Shown here: positions 20,362 to 31,299 of the stretch, piece after piece | Numbering within the stretch: position 1 is the stretch's first letter | How the letters are laid out: every line of letters starts with the position of its first letter | Assembly (NCBI GenBank): GCA_049999765.1 | Contig: JBNGIQ010009276.1 | Coordinates: forward strand, 1 to 34,788 | DNA from: Phaeoceros laevis | Lineage: Eukaryota; Anthocerotophyta; Anthocerotopsida; Notothyladales | Length of the DNA stretch: 34,788 nt | Reading direction: 5' to 3' | The notes under the pieces: generated by a model | Seen by the model: only the letters and a program-made list of their open reading frames with translations | Database searches by the model: none | Told to the model about the DNA's origin: nothing | Made by a program: the position numbers and the translations under genes

Positions 20362-22264
20362 ATGGCAGGGGCCTCAGAGGAGACCAGCTCCATGGTAACA
20401 CGATCCCGCAAACGGACCAGACCTGTTGCTGAAATTCAAGACATTGTGGCAGTGGCCAAAGAACCCAGGTTACGCACAAGAGGTGGCGGTGCAACGGGTA
20501 AGAGGGGCCGAAAAGCTGCAGCTGCAGCAGCCAGAGGGCGCCCAGTGGAAGGAACCCCAGGCCGTAGTGTTCCGCACTCCAATGTGCAGGATCCCGGGCA
20601 GAGTAATGGAAGCTCACCACCAGTAGTGCCCAGGAACATTTACGACGACCTGCACAGGGAGGCTTTGCGCATTCATGAGGAGATGCAGCGTGAGTCGGCA
20701 CGCATCTGGCAAGAACGCCTTCAGGAGCAGCATGCCGAGCATGAGCGCGCCTTGCAAGCATCTCGCAGGCAAAGTGAAGCGGAGATCATGGAGTTAAAGC
20801 AAATGCTCAACCAAGCTTTGCATCGCCCGGAATTCAGGCAAGAGACGAACCGCCCCCATGTTGAGCAGCGGAGTGATACAACAGTGCCTGCAACCCCGGC
20901 TGTGGTGCCAACTCAATTGCAAGCAACCCCCGCTTCAGTTCCAGCTCTTGCTGCGACCCTGGTCCCAGCAACAGCGCAACTTGAAATTCCCTCAGCACCA
21001 GTGCCCGAGGTGGTCCCGATCCCTGCACCAGCGATGCCAGCATCTGGAACAATCCCAGTGGAGATCTCGGCAGCGGCACCAGCACTAGCGTCAACAGCAG
21101 CAGCAGCTCCCACACCCCAAGCCCCGGTGCATGGATTGACTGCGGCACAACTGGCAGCATTGGTTCATGAGGAAGAAGAAGCTCTGCACGGGTTTGAGGA
21201 GGAGCTGAGCCAAGAGCTGGCCACTCCGATCAAGGCTTCTAGGCAAACGCAGATTGGAGGGGAGCCGTGCAAATCGCCAGCAGTCCCTGTTTCCCTTCGC
21301 GATTACAGAACAAAGGGATTAGATGCTGAGGAGATGGAGAACCCACAAATTGCTGAGATGGCCAGGAAGCTCCAAATCTTGCGCCATCAGCAAGCGAAAG
21401 TGAGAGCAGCGCAAGCGCGTCAAGCAAGGGAAGAAGAGTGTTTTGATGAACTGCAAGAAGAGCCCACCTTCAACCAGGACAGGTCTGCGCAAGCGCGCCA
21501 AATTCGAGATGTTGAGCTGCAAGGACAAGGATCCCACAAAGTTGCTGGAGTGGGTTGAAAGGTTTTCTTCCTACTTTGAGGATGTGAGGATGCCAGAAAA
21601 AGAGAAGGTCTCTCTGGCAGCATTTCACCTGGAGGCTGTTGCTAAGTCATGGTGGTCGGCGAGGAAGGAAGCAGCAAGGAGCGGCGACAAAACCCTGATC
21701 ATGTCATGGGAAGTCATGAAGACAGAACTCCTCCAGAATTTCTTGCCTAAGGACTATGAGTCCCGTTGCTGGACAGCGTTTAACACACTGACGATGACCG
21801 GTGAATTGGAGGACTTTCACCAAGCGTTCAATGAAGCAGCATTGAAGCTCCCTGCATTGACACACGTCCAGATGATGACACAGTATGTGAATGGTATTCA
21901 TGAAGACTACAGGCTGGGAGTGAAGCAGCATCTTCTTCTCAGACCGAATGCATCAATTGACGATGTCATGCAGGTTGCTAGAGACATCGAGATGTACACA
22001 GTTAAGAAGCCAGCACCTGTGACATCTGCCGTAGCAGCTGCTCCAAGCCCTGGCCCACCGGCTTATGGGAGCAAGCCCCACTCAGCATGGCGTCCTAAGT
22101 ATGAACCTGTCAGGGCAGCACATTCGCATGTTAGAGAGGAGTTGCCGCAGATTGTTTTCAAGCAGCTAAACGAGGAGGAAAAGATGGACTACATGGCCAA
22201 GGGATTATGCTTCATTTGTTCAGGCACAAATCACACTTCAAGGAGATGCAAATATGGGCCTTAG
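20362..22264 (+). pseudogene. Gypsy gag, frameshifted
   Basis: The start ATG at 20362 is in a good context (aaccATGG). The N-terminal part is basic, followed by a coiled-coil-like region (HEEMQRESARIWQERLQEQH), an Ala/Pro/Val-rich low-complexity stretch (20870-21130) and a second charged helical part. The frame then moves from 1 to 2 between about 21443 and 21520 (1-bp deletion or equivalent). The retrotransposon gag domain follows in the new frame: DPTKLLEWVERFSSYFEDV, AAFHLEAVAKSWW and NTLTMTGELEDFHQAFNEA. A perfect CCHC knuckle, CFICSGTNHTSRRC, is at 22208-22249. A TAG at 22262-22264 ends the frame; pol continues in the same frame beyond it, so gag and pol were probably one ORF with CAG here. 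Confidence 0.92.
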
Positions 22265-25200
22265 TATGGTAGGTGGATTCGAGCCAAAAGGGCAGCCCCT
22301 GCACCTGCTGTTCCAGCTGAGAAGAAGATTTGCGCCCTGCAGAGAGAAAGCCCAGTCAAGAGTGAAGTGGTAATAGGCAGTGAACTCCAGGAAAATGCAG
22401 CCTTGGAATTTAAGTCCTTGACAGTAGCTGGCGAATTGGGAGGGATACCTGTCACAATCTTAATTGACGGTGGTGCCACACACAATTATGTGCGCTCGAG
22501 TGTGGCTAAACAGGCTGAGGCCACTTGGTTGGCTGAAGACAAGCACGAGAGGTTACAGATGGCTGATGGTACGGTACAGAATGTGCAGATTTTTGCTGTA
22601 CAGACCACTGTAGCGTTTCAGGGGTATGAGGAGAACATACACATTGATGTTGTAGATGCCTTAGCTCACGATGTCATCCTGGGGCAGCCATGGCTATGGA
22701 GGCTCGATCCTCGCATCTCTCACCGCAAGCATGAGATGGAATTGCAGTGGAAAGGGAAGAAGCTTGTGATTAAAGGCACAGAGCATGTACATGATGCTCA
22801 AGTGGTATCAGTCCGCAATGCTAGAAGAATGCTCAGAGGTGAGTATGACTACGCCGCAATATTTTCAGTCACTCAACTGAAAAATGCTATAGAAGGTAAG
22901 GGAGGAGAAGATGATTTACCTCCAGAGGCCAGAAAAATGCTGGAGAGCTTTGCTGACGTTTTTAAGACCGTGACTGGCTTGCCTCCTCGTAGAGCAGTAG
23001 ATCATGCCATAGAGCTGGAACCTGGTGCTAGGCCTGTACACAAGCAGCCATATAGGTTGGCACCAATGGAGAATGCAGAAGTGCAAAGGCAAGTAGAGGG
23101 CCTACTAGAAAAAGGACACATCGAGCCTTCAGTGTCGCCTTTTGCAGCCCCAGTGCTCATTGTGAAGCAGAAAAACAAGCTGAGGATGTGCTTCGATTAC
23201 AGGGGGTTAAATGCTGTCACAATCAAGAACCGCTTCCAAATGCCCAGGATTGAGGAAATCTTGGATAATTTACAGGGGGCCAAGGTCTTCAGCAAGATCG
23301 ACCCGCAGTCAGGCTTCCACCAAATCAGGATCAAGGAGGGAGACGAGCCTAAGACGGCATTTAGGACGAGGTACGGCCACTATCAATTCAAGGTTATGGC
23401 CTTTGGCCTCACAAATGCACCGGCGTCATTCCAAACACTAATGACTGCCATCTTAAGGCCTTACCTAGGCAAATTCGTCGAAGTCTTCATCGACGACATC
23501 TTGGTATACTCTCGTGACACTGCTGAGCATTCAGAACATCTGAGATTAGTGTTGGAATTGCTAAGAAAACATGAGCTGTTTGCAAGGAGGACCAAATGCA
23601 AATTTTTTCAGGATAAGGTGGACTACCTTGGCTTTGTGGTTTCTGCTGATGGCATAGAGGTGGATCCAACCAAAGTGGAGACGATCCTAACCTGGCTAGC
23701 TCCACAAAACCTGACAGAGATGCAGCAATTCTTGGGAATGACAAATCAGATGCGCTCTTTCATTGACGGGTATTCCAAAATTTCAGCACCTCTAACCGAG
23801 CTCACCAAGAAGAAGGCAGTGTACCCGATGGGAGAAAAGGAGTTGGCAGCATTTGAACAGCTGAAAGTGGCAGTGGCCACTACGACGGTATTGGCCTTGC
23901 CTGATCTGAATAAGCCTTTTGTAATCAGAACAGATGCATCTGAACGTGCCATTGGCGCAGTGCTGCAGCAAGGAGACAAGAATGTCAGTTTCCTCTCTCG
24001 GAAGCTACAGGGGGCATAGCTGAATTATACCACGCATGATAAAGAGATGCTAGCTGTCATCTATGCGCTGAAAACCTGGAGGCATTATTTGCATGGGGCT
24101 GAGTTCCAGGTTTTCACTGATCACCGGGCTCTAGAACATTTTTGGAAGCAGCCACTTCTCAATCCAAGGCAGCGCCGCTGGTCCGAGGTATTGGCTGATT
24201 TCCACTGCAAAATTCAGTATTGTCCAGGAAAAGCAAACCTGATTGCTGATGCTTTGAGTAGGCGAGCATGTAATACGGTGATTCGAGGGGAATCAGACTT
24301 GTGGAGACAAGTTAGGGATGCTTTGCCTACAGACAAGCATTTATTTAGCATTTTAACTCAGCTGGAGGAGGATGTGGCAAGAGGCAGACCTTCAGCGACG
24401 ACGGATAAGTATCATAGCTGGGAAGGGTGTTTGTACAAGAAGGGACGGCTGTGCATACCTGAAGTCTGCTCTGAGCTGAAGCTGAAGATCTTGCATGATT
24501 TGCATGACTCCCCGATGGCTGGACATGTGAGAATCGATAAAACGGTGCAAAGGATCAAAGAGCATTTCTGGTGGAAAGGCCTGAACAAGCAAGTCATCGA
24601 CTATGTTAGGGCATGCACGGTTTGCCAGCAGGTCAAGTATGAACGGAAGGCACCTGCTGGTCTACTCATGCCCTTAGTGGTACCAAATCAGAAATGGACC
24701 TCAATGGCGTGTGATTTTATTACTTGTCTGCCGAAGACTAAGAGAGGTCATGATAGCATCTGGGTTTGCATGGACAGAGCTTCCAAGCAAGCGCACTTCA
24801 TCCCTTGCAAAGGTACAATCAAGGCCCGTCAGCTGGTTCCCATTTTCATGAGAGAAATTTTCCGCTTGCATGGATGCCCGCAGGAAATCATTTCTGACAG
24901 GGACAACAAGTTCACATCAGAATTCTGGACAGCCTTCGTGAAGTGCCTGGCAATGAAGCAGTGCCTAACTAGTGCATACCATCCCCAGTCAGACGGGTCC
25001 ACTGAGAAATGCAACGACACTGCTGAAAATCTACTCAGACCGTATTGCCATGAGAGACAGACCACTTGGGAAGACGCCCTCCCATTTGCTGAGTATGCAT
25101 ACAACAGCTCCAAGCACTCTGCTACAGGGTATGCTCCCTACAAACTGGTGTATGGCAGCAACATTCCTCCGCCCGGGTTCTGGCCACATGAAAAAGGGGA

Positions 25201-25945
25201 CCCCAAGTCAGTGACAGAAATGACGGAAGCCATGAAGGAAGACTTGGAGGATGCTGTACATCGCATGAAGCTTGTCAACGAACAAAGGGTCAAGACAGCT
25301 AACAAGCATCGGCGCAACATCACCTACGAGGTAGGAGATCTGGTCTGGCTCAGAGTCAAACCCAACAGATACTCCAGGCTGCAAGAAGGCAAAGCCAAGT
25401 TAGCGTACAGGTATGTAGGGCCGTTTCCAGTCGAGAAAAAAATCTCTAACGTAGCTTACAGATTGGATCTCCCTTCTCACTGGCAGCTCTGCAAGTCCTT
25501 CCATGTTTCACTCTTAAAGCGCTTTGTAGGGCAGCCTCCTGCCAAGCCCTTTGTTGATGAGTTAACTGACCATGTTGAGAAATGCAAGCCGGCCAAGTTA
25601 GTGCCTCCAGAATTAGGCTTCCAGCAGCTGTCCGCCAAGATTGAGGACGGTCCTGCAGTTGAGGAAGGAGGAGGGAAGAAGGAAGGCGTGGTGAAAGCCA
25701 AAAAAAGGCCAGCCTTCAAGCCAGGTGACACTTTAATCTATCAGCCAGCTCAGGTTTTGGACACCAGAGAGAGGAAGCTGCGCGGTAGGACAATCAAGGA
25801 GTACCTGGTCAGCTGGGCTGGAGATGAAGACGTAACTCCCAGTTGGGAGAATGAGGCGTTCCTGCAGCAGTTCAGGCACATCACAGAGCAGATTTCAGAA
25901 GCTGAGGACGAGAATTCGGCCACCCCTGAAGACGGAGCTCCATAG
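22265..25945 (+). pseudogene. Gypsy chromovirus pol: protease, RT, RNase H, integrase, chromodomain; one amber stop
   Basis: All in frame 2. The protease has LIDGGATHNYV (catalytic D near 22466; D-G-G in place of the commoner D-S/T-G). RT runs from about 23130 to 23700 with LRMCFDYRGLNAVTIKNR, then FSKIDPQSGFHQIR and the catalytic FIDDILVYS (about 23480-23510). RNase H has IRTDASERAIGAVLQQ and FTDHRALEHFW. A TAG at 24017-24019 interrupts RNase H before LNYTTHDKEML; the family usually has Q there. Integrase has the HHCC zinc site (HDLHDSPMAGH, CTVCQQ), the DDE core (CDFITCLP, SDRDNKF, STEKCN) and a YRVG-type tail (YRYVGPFPVEKK). The C-terminal chromodomain is at about 25725-25900 (VLDTRERKLRGRTIKEYLV, SWAGDEDVTPSWE) and in this lineage guides integration to modified chromatin. 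The stop at 25943-25945 overlaps the polypurine tract. Confidence 0.96.
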
Positions 25946-25957
25946 GAAGGGGGAGGA
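25944..25957 (+). other. Gypsy polypurine tract
   Basis: The purine run aggaagggggagga directly precedes the 3' LTR and overlaps the pol stop codon. Confidence 0.93.
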
Positions 25958-26291
25958 TGTCACGGGCCGTGCAGAGGCGCACCTGCATCGTGGAGTCTAC
26001 GCCCCTGCGTCGGGCTAGGCAGCTTGCAAGCTAGGATCTAGATCAGATAGGCGCGCGCCATAGCCGTAGAATCGAGCTCGAGCTAGGGTAGTCTGACCCG
26101 CATAGGCTAGAAACTAACCTAGGACAAGCTGTGAAACAAAAACCGAACCATGTGCCCGGGTAGCAACCCGTCGGGCAAGACCAAGACTGGAGGCCGCGGG
26201 GGTACTAGCCCGCGTCCTCCCCAACGGAACGCATTCTCAATTTCCCGCACCTGCTGCCTGGCTCCCGACCGCTAGCCGATCGCCTCTGTCA
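25958..26291 (+). repeat. Gypsy 3' LTR
   Basis: 334 bp, TGTCACGG...CTCTGTCA. Relative to the 5' LTR it has T at 26234 (C in the 5' copy) and C at 26238 (T in the 5' copy). Confidence 0.97.
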
Positions 26292-26909
26292 CCCCGCTGG
26301 CCACAACCTCTTGATGGGCAGGCCCGAGATTGGTGGTTGGCTAGCATAGCTATGTAGCCAGGAGAGCCTTAGAATTTTTTGTATGTGGCTCCCTCTGCTC
26401 TAGTGGTGGGGAGCTGGTGTAAGACTAGAACACCCTCCTTGGGTTATAAAGTTAAGATCGTTTCGCGCGAAAAAGTAGTGTCCCTTCATCCATGAGTGTC
26501 AAACCACCATCTCAAGGTCGAAGAAGTGTGTCAAACCACCATCTCAAGGTCAAAGAAGTTTGTCCGAGGTAAGTAGTGTCGCTTCATCATCCATGGGTTG
26601 CAAACCAAAGTTCCAAGCTCGCAGACGCGATGTTGTTTGCAAACTTTTGCCTTCAGACAGTGCTCGTGCTCGTGCTGTGTTTGGTAAGTAAGCGTATTGA
26701 TTGTCAATAGATAGAATTTATCATGTATGAGCTAAGAGCACTTACACTTACCAAGCTCGTGCTGTGTTTTGTAAGTTTGTGTTCTAGAAGTATGTATTTT
26801 GTAAGTATGCGTGTATGCAAGTAGAACCTGTCATGTATAGTTTGAGGGCACTTATACTTACTACATGTGTTATGCTTGGTTTGCAGACTATTTAGACTCA
26901 GGTTTTCGT
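26292..26909. repeat. Repeat-rich sequence right of the gypsy element
   Basis: No recognised gene. A 32-bp tandem pair (gtcaaaccaccatctcaagg at 26498 and 26530) sits between two diverged copies of agtagtgtc-cttcatc-catg (26475 and 26573). A further diverged ~90-110 bp duplication (gctcgtgctgtgttt...gcacttacacttac) occupies about 26664-26862. Donor-like gtaagt and the acceptor-like ggtttgcag (26886) hint at a decayed spliced gene. Confidence 0.5.
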
Positions 26910-27035
26910 CGTGCACTCAAGGAATACCAAGAGGTCAAAGCTATCGGGGTGAGTGGAAGAAAGACTCATTTTCGTGCACTCAAGGAATACCAAGAGGTCA
27001 GAGCTATCGGGGGTGAGTGGAAGAAAGGCCCATCT
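26910..27035 (+). repeat. 63-bp tandem duplication, possibly within a decayed exon
   Basis: The two units start cgtgcactcaaggaatacca at 26910 and 26973. In frame they read RALKEYQEVKAIG and RALKEYQEVRAIG; an extra G near 27012 then changes frame. The first unit follows an acceptor-like ttgcag (26886) by 24 bp. The protein family is not recognised. Confidence 0.75.
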
Positions 27036-27313
27036 TTTGTGGCCTCAGGCATCACCCAAATCACATTTGAGCAGTGGGTTGCTGCTCGAGAATCCCACTA
27101 CAGGTGCTGGCTATACTGTCACAAGGGTTTTACTCTGCTTGATATCTTGTTGTTCTGGCTTTGTTGACTTGGGCATAACCATGGCAAGTTTGCATGGAGA
27201 GAAAGCGAAACCTTATCAATTGGTATGGTCTGGTTTCATAGCGAACCAGGACGATGCCATGTTACTGTTGCAGCTTGGTTCTTGAAGGAATCAAGGTTCA
27301 ATTTGAAACCCTT

Positions 27314-27507
27314 CAGTTGGGCTCCAATTCAAGGGCAATTCAAACAATAGTAGACCCTCAAACATAGCTGCTGAAAAAGTTGAAAGAGCTTGACTTTTGT
27401 GTTGTGCGTGCAGTTGGGCTTCAATTCAAGGGCAATTCAAACAATGGTAGACCCTCAAACACAGCTGCTAAAGAAGTTGAAAGAGCTTGACTTTTGTGTT
27501 GTGCGTG
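27314..27507 (+). repeat. 97-bp tandem duplication
   Basis: Units 27314-27410 and 27411-27507 start cagttgggct and end gttgtgcgtg, with a handful of differences. Copy 1 has ACATAG where copy 2 has ACACAG, so a CAG codon in the frame QTQLLKKLKELDFCVV has become TAG in copy 1. The length is not a multiple of three. The coding family is not recognised. Confidence 0.9.
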
Positions 27508-29549
27508 GTGCCATAATAGCATTGACATCTGCCCTAATGTGGTTAGTGAGGTTTGTAGCCTTGGGCTTGATTCTCTCATACGCCGAAGAGCTTCCTTGGG
27601 GCTCACATTGCCCTGCAGGGTCACTTTCCCCAACCACGTCTGGAATCCTCGCGCCGGACTTGGTAGTTACCTTACAGCTAGGGGCCATTGTGTTACTAAT
27701 AAGACCTAAAAGGTTCAGTTTTCTGCGGCTAGAGGTCAAAGATCTTTAACTCATTTGTCGAATTCTTTGCAAGGGTCCATACAATAATTCAACAACTTGG
27801 GAGTGAATTACCATTTTCTCAAAGGCGTATATCCTCTCCACCAACGTGAGAACGTTCTCACGTTATTGTGTAGTTGTGCGCTGGTAGTCTAGTAGAAGCA
27901 ACACCTTAATCAATTTTTTTTCTTGTGAAACCTTAATCAATCTTTAGGAAGACTTTAGCTTGTGGCTTTGTACACTAACTGGAGTACAATGTATAGCTTT
28001 AGCTTCATACACCACAAGCCTAGCCTAGCTTTTTNNNNNNNNNNNNNNNNNNNNNNNNNNNNNNNNNNNNNNNNNNNNNNNNNNNNNNNNNNNNNNNNNN
28101 NNNNNNNNNNNNNNNNNNNNNNNNNNNNNNNNNNCTTGCGGTATGAGAAAACATGCACATGCTTGAAACTGAAATGTTTGTGCAGGGGATCCAAATCAGA
28201 ACTACCTAATTCGCTTTGCCAGGACCGCGATCTCTCAGATCGCCACTGGCCAAAGCATAGGAGTACCGTTCACCGAAAAGTATGGACACCGTGGGACGTG
28301 AGCACGAAGGCTGGCAATCCACTATTCTCGAATTCAGATCCCGCCTTAACGTTCTTTCCTCTACTTAAGCTATTGTTCCACGGAACAGAAAATGCATGTT
28401 GTCCTAACAGTTGCCGTAAAAGGGCACGGAGTCTCCAGGCCTTAGCCGACCCAACACAAATGCCAGGGTCCCGTTGCTACCTGACCCAGCATGTGAGAAA
28501 AACCACAGCCCTAGGAAGCATTACGCCACAGGTAAAAATCAAACTCTGAGATAAAAGTCATTCTAAAATATAAAAATATAACAGAAAGGCTATATACATA
28601 ACCCTCACATTTCCTACAAGTTGGATATCTAACAGACAAAAAATAGCAACTACAAAACATAGGACAATGGTAAGACTATCACTAGAGGTTCCTCGCTAGG
28701 GTAATATCATTAGGCCTACATCACTAGGACTAGATTGGTTTCTAAAGTATTATTTTAGTCTAGGCTAGCTAGTTTCTACGTAAGTACCGAGTTGAACCTA
28801 TATTAGTTAACTATCTATCCTATACCATATATTATATATTAACCCTTTATACTAATCTAAACCGGTCCCTTTTATTTGAGCTATCTTGCACGTAAAAAAC
28901 TAGTCATTGTGAAATCCCATAGTTCCAAAAATGTGCCTTTATTTTTCATCCTGGAAATACTTCTTGAACCCGTAGCTTCTAAATTCCAACTGGAGATTTA
29001 CGTAGCTTAGCTGGTTCTAGGAGGAGTCAAAGCACTAGGTGGAGTCAGTTAGCGTCCGATTGGTGCTTCACATAATTCTCCGTGAGTTACCTTAATAGAG
29101 CATCTAGGAAATGGCTGCATGTGCTCCTTCTATGCCGTTGTAGCCCCAGAAGGTAGACCAAGGTCTCTGGATAGGGGCTCCCGGTTGTCGCTTGTAATCC
29201 TTGACCGTCGCCAGTCGAAAAATCTGGCGGGGTGTTTGATTCCCATGTGGAGTCGGCTAAACACCATAATCACCTTACTACTACTACATGTGAGTATTGT
29301 TCTTATAACCGTTTTGTCATGCAAAGAGCACCTTGAACTCACACGATTGATGTAGTTCCACAATCCCACCCAATTCCATAACAATCGACATGTAACCCAA
29401 TAGGATACCCTTCCAAAAAAAAAACACAAAAATTCATTCGTGCGAATCCGTAGGTTGGGGAGGATACGGGTTTAGATTTTCTCCTTCTCCAAGGTTTGAT
29501 GGTGTGCCGTGATCAAGTGCATAAATTTGCCACAACTACACGAGGTGCC
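27508..29549. other. Unassigned region including a 100-N gap
   Basis: No recognised gene. 28035-28134 is 100 Ns, a scaffold gap of unknown true size. Right of it, after an acceptor-like tttgtgcag (28185), 37 codons stay open to TGA 28299 (DPNQNYLIRFARTAISQI), which might be an exon relic, but I cannot name it. 28560-28930 is AT-rich and featureless. An A run (about 29416-29426) and small palindromes occur before the LOR duplication. Confidence 0.4.
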
Positions 29550-29550
29550 G

Positions 29551-29919
29551 CTGGTGTCGCTTCACGGGACTCGCGAGATTTACGCTGGGGACGGTGACAC
29601 TTTGCTGGCCAGCGTGAAGCCCAAGCTCCTGACCATCAAGTCCCACGCGGACGTTATCCTCCACCGGTTTGGTGGGGACGAACCCCACCTCAAGGTGAAG
29701 GGAGACTTTCTGTCCATTGGCAAGAACTTCAAGGTCCTGCGGGGGGAGACTGTGGTGGCCACTGTGTCCAGGAAGAGCATGTTCAAGGACCTCATCAAGT
29801 TCTTCACCGGGAATGACCGATACGGCCTTGTGGTGTCAGCCAATGTTAACCAGGCATTCTGTGTGGCACTGACCATCGCTTTGGATAACATCTTCAACCC
29901 GGATCAAGGTGGGAGCTAG
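29551..29919 (+). pseudogene. LURP-one-related (LOR/DUF567) partial copy, C-terminal exon only
   Basis: From CTGGTGTCGCTTCACGGG (29551) the frame is the C-terminal two thirds of a LOR protein (LVSLHGTREIYAGDGDTLLA, HADVILHRFGGDEPHLKV, FKVLRGETVVATVSRKSM, GLVVSANVNQAFCVALTIA), ending at TAG 29917-29919. It matches exon 3 of the gene at 30509-31299 with about ten residue changes and an in-frame insertion of two residues (IG). Homology stops abruptly at 29550; the first two exons and 18 codons of exon 3 are missing, so there is no family-type start. LOR proteins are tubby-like beta-barrel/helix folds of about 200 aa, some linked to defence. The intact frame suggests recent truncation or conserved function before loss. 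Confidence 0.85.
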
Positions 29920-30508
29920 ACTATTATGGTGATCGGGTATGGCCCACCATTTGTGTACATTCTTTAGGTGCAGCTTTCATGGTGAGAGCACGCCTTTGTA
30001 ACTATATTTCCCTTGTGACAGTAGAGAATATAATCTGCTGGCTTCCGGAGCGCTGGCTTTTCTGGAAGCCATAGATAGAGCTCTTGAAACAGCTTCTGTT
30101 CCTTTCTCATGTTCCATCACGTAGCAAGAGTCTTAATGGCAAATCAGATTAAAGATCAACAAGTTCAGCTGGGACGCAAACATGCCTACCTCAACTTCTT
30201 TGGCACACCCTTTGTGAATCCGTTCTTTTAGCAGGTGCCTTGGCACCTTGTGTACATACGACAATGCCAGTGAGTTTCCATCAACTCTGTGAATGCACTC
30301 CCAGTCTAAAGAAACATAGGAAAGAACCTTGGAGGCGGAACAATCCTGGCCAACTACCCACGTTTCTGATGACGGAGTCTTCTCTCACACAACGCAACCC
30401 TTCACTGTGGCATCCAGCACAGTGCACCTCCATTGAGCAGTGGATCTGCTGGCGGGGGCTTGACCAACCTCGGCATTTCTACATCTCCAAGGCATCCTCA
30501 CAGACGGC

Positions 30509-31299
30509 ATGGCTACTGCAGACGGAGCGCCGCTTGTGGTGATTGCGCCGGCCTACTGCGCACCATTTGACACCGGCTATGTCCTGCAGGAGACGGTCGG
30601 TGCCAAGAGCCTGGGCAATTTTGCTTGTTCGGATGCAGGAAGCAGCCAGGGCTAGGTGTGACCTAATCTGTGCTGGAATTGGACAGGTTTTCAGCCTTTT
30701 GACATCACCGATACCAACGGGGTTCCGGTCTTCAGGCTCCAAGGGAAGGCTTTGTCCCTTCACAGTGTAAGCGCCCCGCCTGCAGCTGGATTCGATGAAT
30801 CGGTGGATGGTTATTGCTCAAGGTAGGCTAGGTAGGGCGGGCTGGACGTAACCCTTTCTCCGGAGTCCGGTATTGCCTCCTGCAGAGGAAGGTGCTGCTG
30901 GACAAGGCCGGCAGCCCTGTGGCCGTGATAAGCAAGAAGCTGGTGTCGCTTCACGGGACGTGGGAGATTTACGCTGGGGACGGTGACACTTTGCTGGCCA
31001 GCGTGAAGCCCAAGCTCCTGACCGTCAAGTCCCACGCGGACATTATCCTGCACCGGTTTGGTGGGGAAGAACCCCACCTCAAGGTGACGGGAGACTTTCT
31101 GTCCAAGAACTTCAAGGTCCTGCGGGGGGAGACTGTGGTGGCCACTGTGTCCAGGAAGAGCATGTTCAAGGACCTCACCAAGTTCCTCACAGGGAATGAC
31201 CGATACGGCCTGGTGGTGTCAGCCAATGTTGACCAGGCATTCTGTGTGGCACTGACCATCGCTTCGGATAACATCTTCAACCCGGGTGTTTATTCTTGA
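30509..31299 (+). CDS. LURP-one-related (LOR/DUF567) protein, three exons
   Basis: Exon 1 starts at ATG 30509 (MATADGAPLVVIAPAYCAPF), typical of LOR N-termini. Exon 2 (30695-30766) has PFDITDTNGVPVFRLQGKAL, following an acceptor tttttcag-like site; exon 3 (30886-31299, after cctcctgcag) starts RKVLLDKAGSPVAVISKKL and ends at TGA. Intron 2 (30767-30885) is a normal phase-0 GT-AG intron. Intron 1 is awkward: the exon 1 frame reaches an in-frame TAG at 30653-30655, and the best family-compatible junction, after SLGNF at 30622, needs a GC donor (TTT|gcttgt). With that junction the product is 199 aa, the usual LOR length. LOR proteins fold like Tubby domains and include LURP1, needed for some oomycete resistance in Arabidopsis; role here is inferred from family only. 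It could be a recent pseudogene if the donor is dead. Confidence 0.8.

Larger units (their letters stand above)
19260..26291 (+). mobile_element. Ty3/gypsy chromovirus LTR retrotransposon, 7.0 kb, young but coding-defective
   Basis: Two 334-bp LTRs (19260-19593 and 25958-26291) begin TGTCACGG and end CTCTGTCA. They differ at two positions by my reading (19536 C versus 26234 T; 19540 T versus 26238 C), indicating recent insertion. Order inside: initiator-Met primer site, leader with small ORFs, gag, then protease, reverse transcriptase, RNase H, integrase and a C-terminal chromodomain, and a polypurine tract. The chromodomain and the PR-RT-RH-INT order place it among chromoviruses. One gag frameshift and two TAG codons make it non-autonomous as assembled. 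Flanking pentamers (gtcca left, ccccg right) do not match, so no target duplication is visible. Confidence 0.97.

Noticed and set aside
20327-21160. Long minus-strand ORFs opposite gag
   Set aside because: They mirror the biased codons of the gag low-complexity region.
22262-22264. Programmed readthrough of the gag UAG, as in some retroviruses
   Set aside because: Context (UAG UAU GGU) does not match known readthrough signals, and a second identical-type stop breaks RNase H, so mutation is simpler.
27962-28549. 195-codon ORF across the 100-N gap
   Set aside because: About 34 codons are Ns and the rest has no motif; not a supported gene.
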